Source: Sphingomonas sanxanigenens DSM 19645 = NX02 (GTDB lineage Bacteria; Pseudomonadota; Alphaproteobacteria; Sphingomonadales; Sphingomonadaceae). Taken from it: DNA of 64,000 nucleotides. A program made the position numbers and the translations under genes. The first letter of the stretch is position 1. Every line of letters starts with the position of its first letter. The stretch is from the NCBI RefSeq assembly GCF_000512205.2, contig NZ_CP006644.1, positions 2,412,520 to 2,476,519 on the forward strand, read 5' to 3'. Of the stretch, positions 62,726-64,000 are shown in pieces. The notes beneath the pieces were generated by a model. The model searched no databases and had not been told where the DNA came from. It worked only from the letters and a program-made list of their open reading frames with translations.

Positions 62726-63577
62726 CTATGGCGACGGGATCTCGCCGGTGTTCGGGTCGGCCGACACGGTGGCCTGGTTTTGCTCCGCCCTTCTGGCTGA
62801 TCGCCGGCCGGCGGACTGTTTGAGGCGGTAGCTGTCGCCGTTCATGGTGAGGATGGAGACGTGGTGGGTGAGCCGGTCGAGCAGCGCGCCGGTAAGCCGT
62901 TCTGAGGCGAGGACCTGGGTCCAGTCCTCGAACGGCAAGTTCGACGTGATGATGGTCGAGCCGCGCTCGTAGCGCTGCGACAGCACCTCGAAGAGAAGTT
63001 CGGCGCCAGTCGCCGACAGCGGCACATAGCCGAGCTCGTCGACGATGAGCAGCTTCACGGCCGCCAGTTCCCGCTGGAGCTTGAGCAGGCGCCGCTCGTC
63101 GCGCGCCTCCATCAGCTGGTTGACCAGCGAAGCGGCGGTCGCGAAGGCGACGGTGAATCCCTTCTGGCAAGCAGCCAGGCCGAGCGCGAGAGCGACGTGC
63201 GTCTTGCCCGTGCCGCTGTTGCCCAGCGCAATGACGTTCTCCCGCCGAAGGATATACTCCGAGCGAGCGAGCTCGAGCACCAGCATCTTGTTGAGGCTGG
63301 GGATGGCTGTGAAGTCGAAGGTGTCGAGACTCTTCACCGCCGGGAAGCGGGCGGCGCGGATCCGCCGCTCGACCGTGCGCCGCTCCCTGTCGATGAGCTC
63401 AAGCTCGATGAGGCGCAGCAGGTAGCGTGGGTGGTCGACACCGTCGCGAGCGCATTCGCGCGCGACCTTCTCATATTCGCGCAGCACGGTCGGCAGCTTG
63501 AGCTGCTTGAGGTGGTGGGCGAGCAGCACCTGGGGTGTCCCGCCGGTCGTGCCGGTCGGCATCTTGTCGCCGGTCAT
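62726..63577 (-). CDS. istB: IS21 helper ATPase IstB (second element)
   Basis: The 283-residue AAA+ protein has Walker A IALGNSGTGKTHVALALG, Walker B LLIVDELGYVPLSATG and TIITSNLPFEDWTQVLASE. A basic C-terminal tail of about 35 residues (QSAGRRSARRAEQNQ...) is longer than in the other IstB in this window. Its ATG overlaps the istA stop (ATGA). Confidence 0.93.
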   Translation of the reverse strand: MTGDKMPTGTTGGTPQVLLAHHLKQLKLPTVLREYEKVARECARDGVDHPRYLLRLIELELIDRERRTVERRIRAARFPAVKSLDTFDFTAIPSLNKMLVLELARSEYILRRENVIALGNSGTGKTHVALALGLAACQKGFTVAFATAASLVNQLMEARDERRLLKLQRELAAVKLLIVDELGYVPLSATGAELLFEVLSQRYERGSTIITSNLPFEDWTQVLASERLTGALLDRLTHHVSILTMNGDSYRLKQSAGRRSARRAEQNQATVSADPNTGEIPSP

Positions 63578-64000
63578 GCCGCCAGCACCCCATAGTCCGC
63601 CGCCCGTGTCGTCTTCACGTCCGTCCGGGGCAGGTGCGGATAGGCGGCCAGATCGAGACGGGGCGGTCGCCGTTCGATACGCGCCAGCGCGATGAGCTTC
63701 ACCGCGTCGAAGCCGATGGCGCCGAGCTGCACGGCCTGCGTCACCGCGTCGGTGACGACGGCGAGCGGCAGGGCTTCGAGCAGCCGCAGCACCTGGATGA
63801 ACTCGCGCTTCCCCTTGGTGCCCATACGAGCTTCCAGAAGGTGGCGCAGATGCTGGAAGATCTCGGGCAGATCCCAGCCCTGCAAGGCGGCCGCCTGGTC
63901 GAGCGCGCCGGGCTTCTGCTCGATGAGCGCGAGATAATGCAGCGGGTTGGCGACGAATGCGCCCTCGCCATAGCTGCGCGGATGCCGGGCGATCTCCTCG
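63574..64000 (-). CDS. istA: IS21 transposase IstA, C-terminal part (cut by the window edge)
   Basis: The 142 visible codons read EEIARHPRSYGEGAFVANPL, then HYLALIEQKPGALDQAAALQ, GWDLPEIFQHLRHLLEARMG and onward to the stop at 63574. This is the beta-barrel and C-terminal part of IstA; the DDE core is outside. There are no stops in the visible part. It is coupled to istB. Confidence 0.88.
   Translation of the reverse strand, partial: EEIARHPRSYGEGAFVANPLHYLALIEQKPGALDQAAALQGWDLPEIFQHLRHLLEARMGTKGKREFIQVLRLLEALPLAVVTDAVTQAVQLGAIGFDAVKLIALARIERRPPRLDLAAYPHLPRTDVKTTRAADYGVLAA

Larger units (their letters stand above)
62597..64000. mobile_element. IS21-family element, partial (runs off the window)
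   Basis: The end starts TGTCAACGGCGGAGC, followed by two tandem 24-bp repeats typical of IS21 termini. istB is complete and istA is partial at the window edge. It differs from the IS21 at 42557 in ends and proteins. No target duplication can be checked because the far end is missing. Confidence 0.9.

Overview
The window is high-GC DNA from an alphaproteobacterium, most likely a sphingomonad (Sphingomonas/Sphingobium type). The chromosomal left third has trpB-trpA-accD-folC order, an HdaA-like DnaA regulator before ppk-ppx, and protein families close to sphingomonad versions. These assignments rest on reading the sequence only; no database search was run.

Region 1 (1-22.7 kb) is core chromosome. 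It holds the end of trpF, then trpB, trpA, accD and folC, coupled by ATGA-type overlaps. A small possibly iron-regulated protein, a TPR membrane protein, ampG, greB, ppk2, aspS, rnd and an I78-type inhibitor lipoprotein follow. A long minus-strand cluster runs mltB, rlpA, dacF, tmk, holB, a DUF2066-like gene, hdaA, ppk1, ppx. Themes are tryptophan and lipid precursors, murein turnover, DNA replication and polyphosphate metabolism.

Region 2 (22.7-37.5 kb) starts at a tRNA-Ser(UGA) gene. A large serine recombinase gene runs into the tRNA 3' half from the opposite strand, so this looks like the attL end of an integrative conjugative element. Behind it lie a winged-helix protein, a small acidic protein, and a complete mating-pair apparatus: traG, copG-like, trbB, C, D, E, J, K, L, F, G, I and a DUF2274 gene, all on the minus strand. 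A near-identical 22-bp motif sits upstream of both conjugation units. No relaxase and no second att site were seen, so the element probably continues past the window.

Region 3 (37.5-42 kb) is cargo: an aldo/keto reductase, a quinone oxidoreductase and a LysR regulator in one operon, a divergent second LysR, and an SMP-30-like gene cut by an insertion sequence.

Region 4 (41.9-49.1 kb) is a nest of insertions. An IS3 (IS407-like) element is split by an IS110-family element, which is itself split by an intact IS21 element with a clean 8-bp target duplication. The other side of the IS3 is cut by a second IS110 piece. That piece is cut by the end of a recombinase-in-trio (RIT) element, and the RIT is cut by an IS6-family element.

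Region 5 (49.3-59.2 kb) is a TetR-regulated beta-oxidation operon: ETF-quinone oxidoreductase, thiolase, FadN-type bifunctional enzyme, acyl-CoA dehydrogenase, acyl-CoA ligase, MaoC hydratase. Its style resembles Rhizobiales DNA and it is bordered by mobile elements on both sides.

Region 6 (59.3-64 kb) is a second nest: an IS630 fragment, a third IS110 piece, a RIT element with two intact and one truncated tyrosine recombinase genes, and an IS21 element running off the window. The most striking observation is that the two RIT remnants, in opposite orientations, interrupt two different IS110-family transposase genes after the same codon and share a 59-bp terminus.

No CRISPR array or rRNA was seen. 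No stretch over 300 bases lacks a gene or a mobile-element assignment.
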